Shown: positions 63,790 through 64,000 of the stretch, piece after piece
Numbering within the stretch: the stretch's first letter is position 1
Layout of the letters: each line of letters begins with the position of its first letter
DNA from: Arthrobacter sp. AFG7.2
Lineage (GTDB): Bacteria > Actinomycetota > Actinomycetes > Actinomycetales > Micrococcaceae
Length of the DNA stretch: 64,000 nucleotides
Assembly (NCBI RefSeq): GCF_002892835.1
Contig: NZ_PJMB01000007.1
Span: forward strand, 124,001 to 188,000
Direction of reading: 5' to 3'
Program-made: the position numbers and the translations under genes
Notes under the pieces: model-generated
What the model was told of the DNA's origin: nothing
What the model saw: only the letters and a program-made list of their open reading frames with translations
Databases searched by the model: none

Positions 63790-64000
63790 TCAGCCGCGGC
63801 CTGCAGCGCTGGCAGGGCTCAGGTAGAAGGTGAGGCGGAACTTGCCGATCTGGACTTCGCTGCCGGACTTCAGTTCCACGCTGTCCACACGGTCGTGGTT
63901 CACGTAGGTGCCGTTCAGGCTGTTCTTGTCCACTACCTCGAAGCTCCGTGCCGTGCGGCGGAACTCGACATGGCGGCGGGAAACCGTGACGTCGTCGAGG
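63790..64000 (-). CDS. garA: FHA-domain protein, C-terminal part (GarA/OdhI type, cut by window end)
   Basis: The last 69 residues are visible. They hold the FHA phosphopeptide pocket: VSRRHVEF (Ser/His-Arg region), VVDKNSLNGTYVN (the SxxH and NG motifs), GSEVQIGKFRLTFYL and a short tail. GarA/OdhI binds 2-oxoglutarate dehydrogenase and glutamate dehydrogenase and is released by kinase phosphorylation. The N-terminal Thr phosphorylation motif is outside the window, so subfamily is inferred from the ftsR neighbour, 17 bp downstream. Confidence 0.85.
   Translation of the reverse strand, partial: LDDVTVSRRHVEFRRTARSFEVVDKNSLNGTYVNHDRVDSVELKSGSEVQIGKFRLTFYLSPASAAGRG

Noticed and set aside
1..64000. 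Hidden defence, toxin-antitoxin, secondary-metabolite or mobile system
   Set aside because: Every recognised gene is a housekeeping or conserved actinobacterial gene. No integrase, transposase, attachment repeat, or restriction and nuclease clusters were seen.

Overview
The window is 64 kb of core chromosome from a high-G+C actinobacterium, most likely a member of the Micrococcaceae (Arthrobacter or Pseudarthrobacter type). Reasons: visibly high G+C, gene order that matches actinobacterial chromosomes (several blocks follow the Mycobacterium tuberculosis order as I remember it), a Wag31-type DivIVA, SepF and YggT next to ftsZ, an Rv2175c-like protein near a PASTA kinase, and a MurE motif of the L-lysine type. 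I see no rRNA, tRNA, CRISPR array, insertion sequence, prophage or integrase. No gene looks broken. Only the two end genes (lipA and a GarA/OdhI-like FHA gene) are cut by the window edges.

Layout. 1-9.3 kb: lipoate synthase end, DUF4191, DUF3817 and RDD membrane proteins, then nitrogen assimilation: glnA on the plus strand behind a GlnR-type operator, and glnA2-glnE-GNAT on the minus strand. 9.5-16 kb: panB, a 54-aa SPOR-like protein, map (probably leaderless), polyphosphate glucokinase, nrdR with candidate NrdR boxes, hisD with a small membrane protein, and a flavin reductase. 16.1-40.9 kb: one long minus-strand block, mraZ-rsmH-ftsL like-ftsI-murE-murF-mraY-murD-ftsW-murG-murC-ftsQ-ftsZ-pgeF-YggS-sepF-yggT-divIVA-lspA-RluA family-dnaE. 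This makes lipid II, builds the divisome and polar growth machinery, and ends in the replicative polymerase. A promoter overlapped by three 10-bp repeats (MraZ operator) starts it, and an inverted repeat sits before ftsZ.

41-57 kb: DUF3040, dinB, a lipoprotein overlapping a polyprenyl synthetase, the Rv2175c-like protein, a LysM/transglycosylase wall enzyme, a four-PASTA Ser/Thr kinase, class II DAHP synthase, an acyltransferase, two tandem paralogous hydrolases, a ROK glucokinase and a long-chain acyl-CoA ligase. 57-64 kb: pyruvate carboxylase, an orphan ParA, then MerR - bifunctional nuclease - FtsR-type MerR - FHA protein, the same set as Rv1827-Rv1830 in M. tuberculosis.

I did not find a clearly new multi-gene system. 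The most unexplained object is a 111-bp hairpin-rich palindrome at 56950-57060. The most informative regulatory readings are the MraZ operator inside the mraZ promoter, the GlnR-type site before glnA, the inverted repeat before ftsZ (its possible regulator, FtsR, is encoded in the same window) and the paired palindromes before nrdR. All operator assignments rest on motif reading and need experimental or comparative support.
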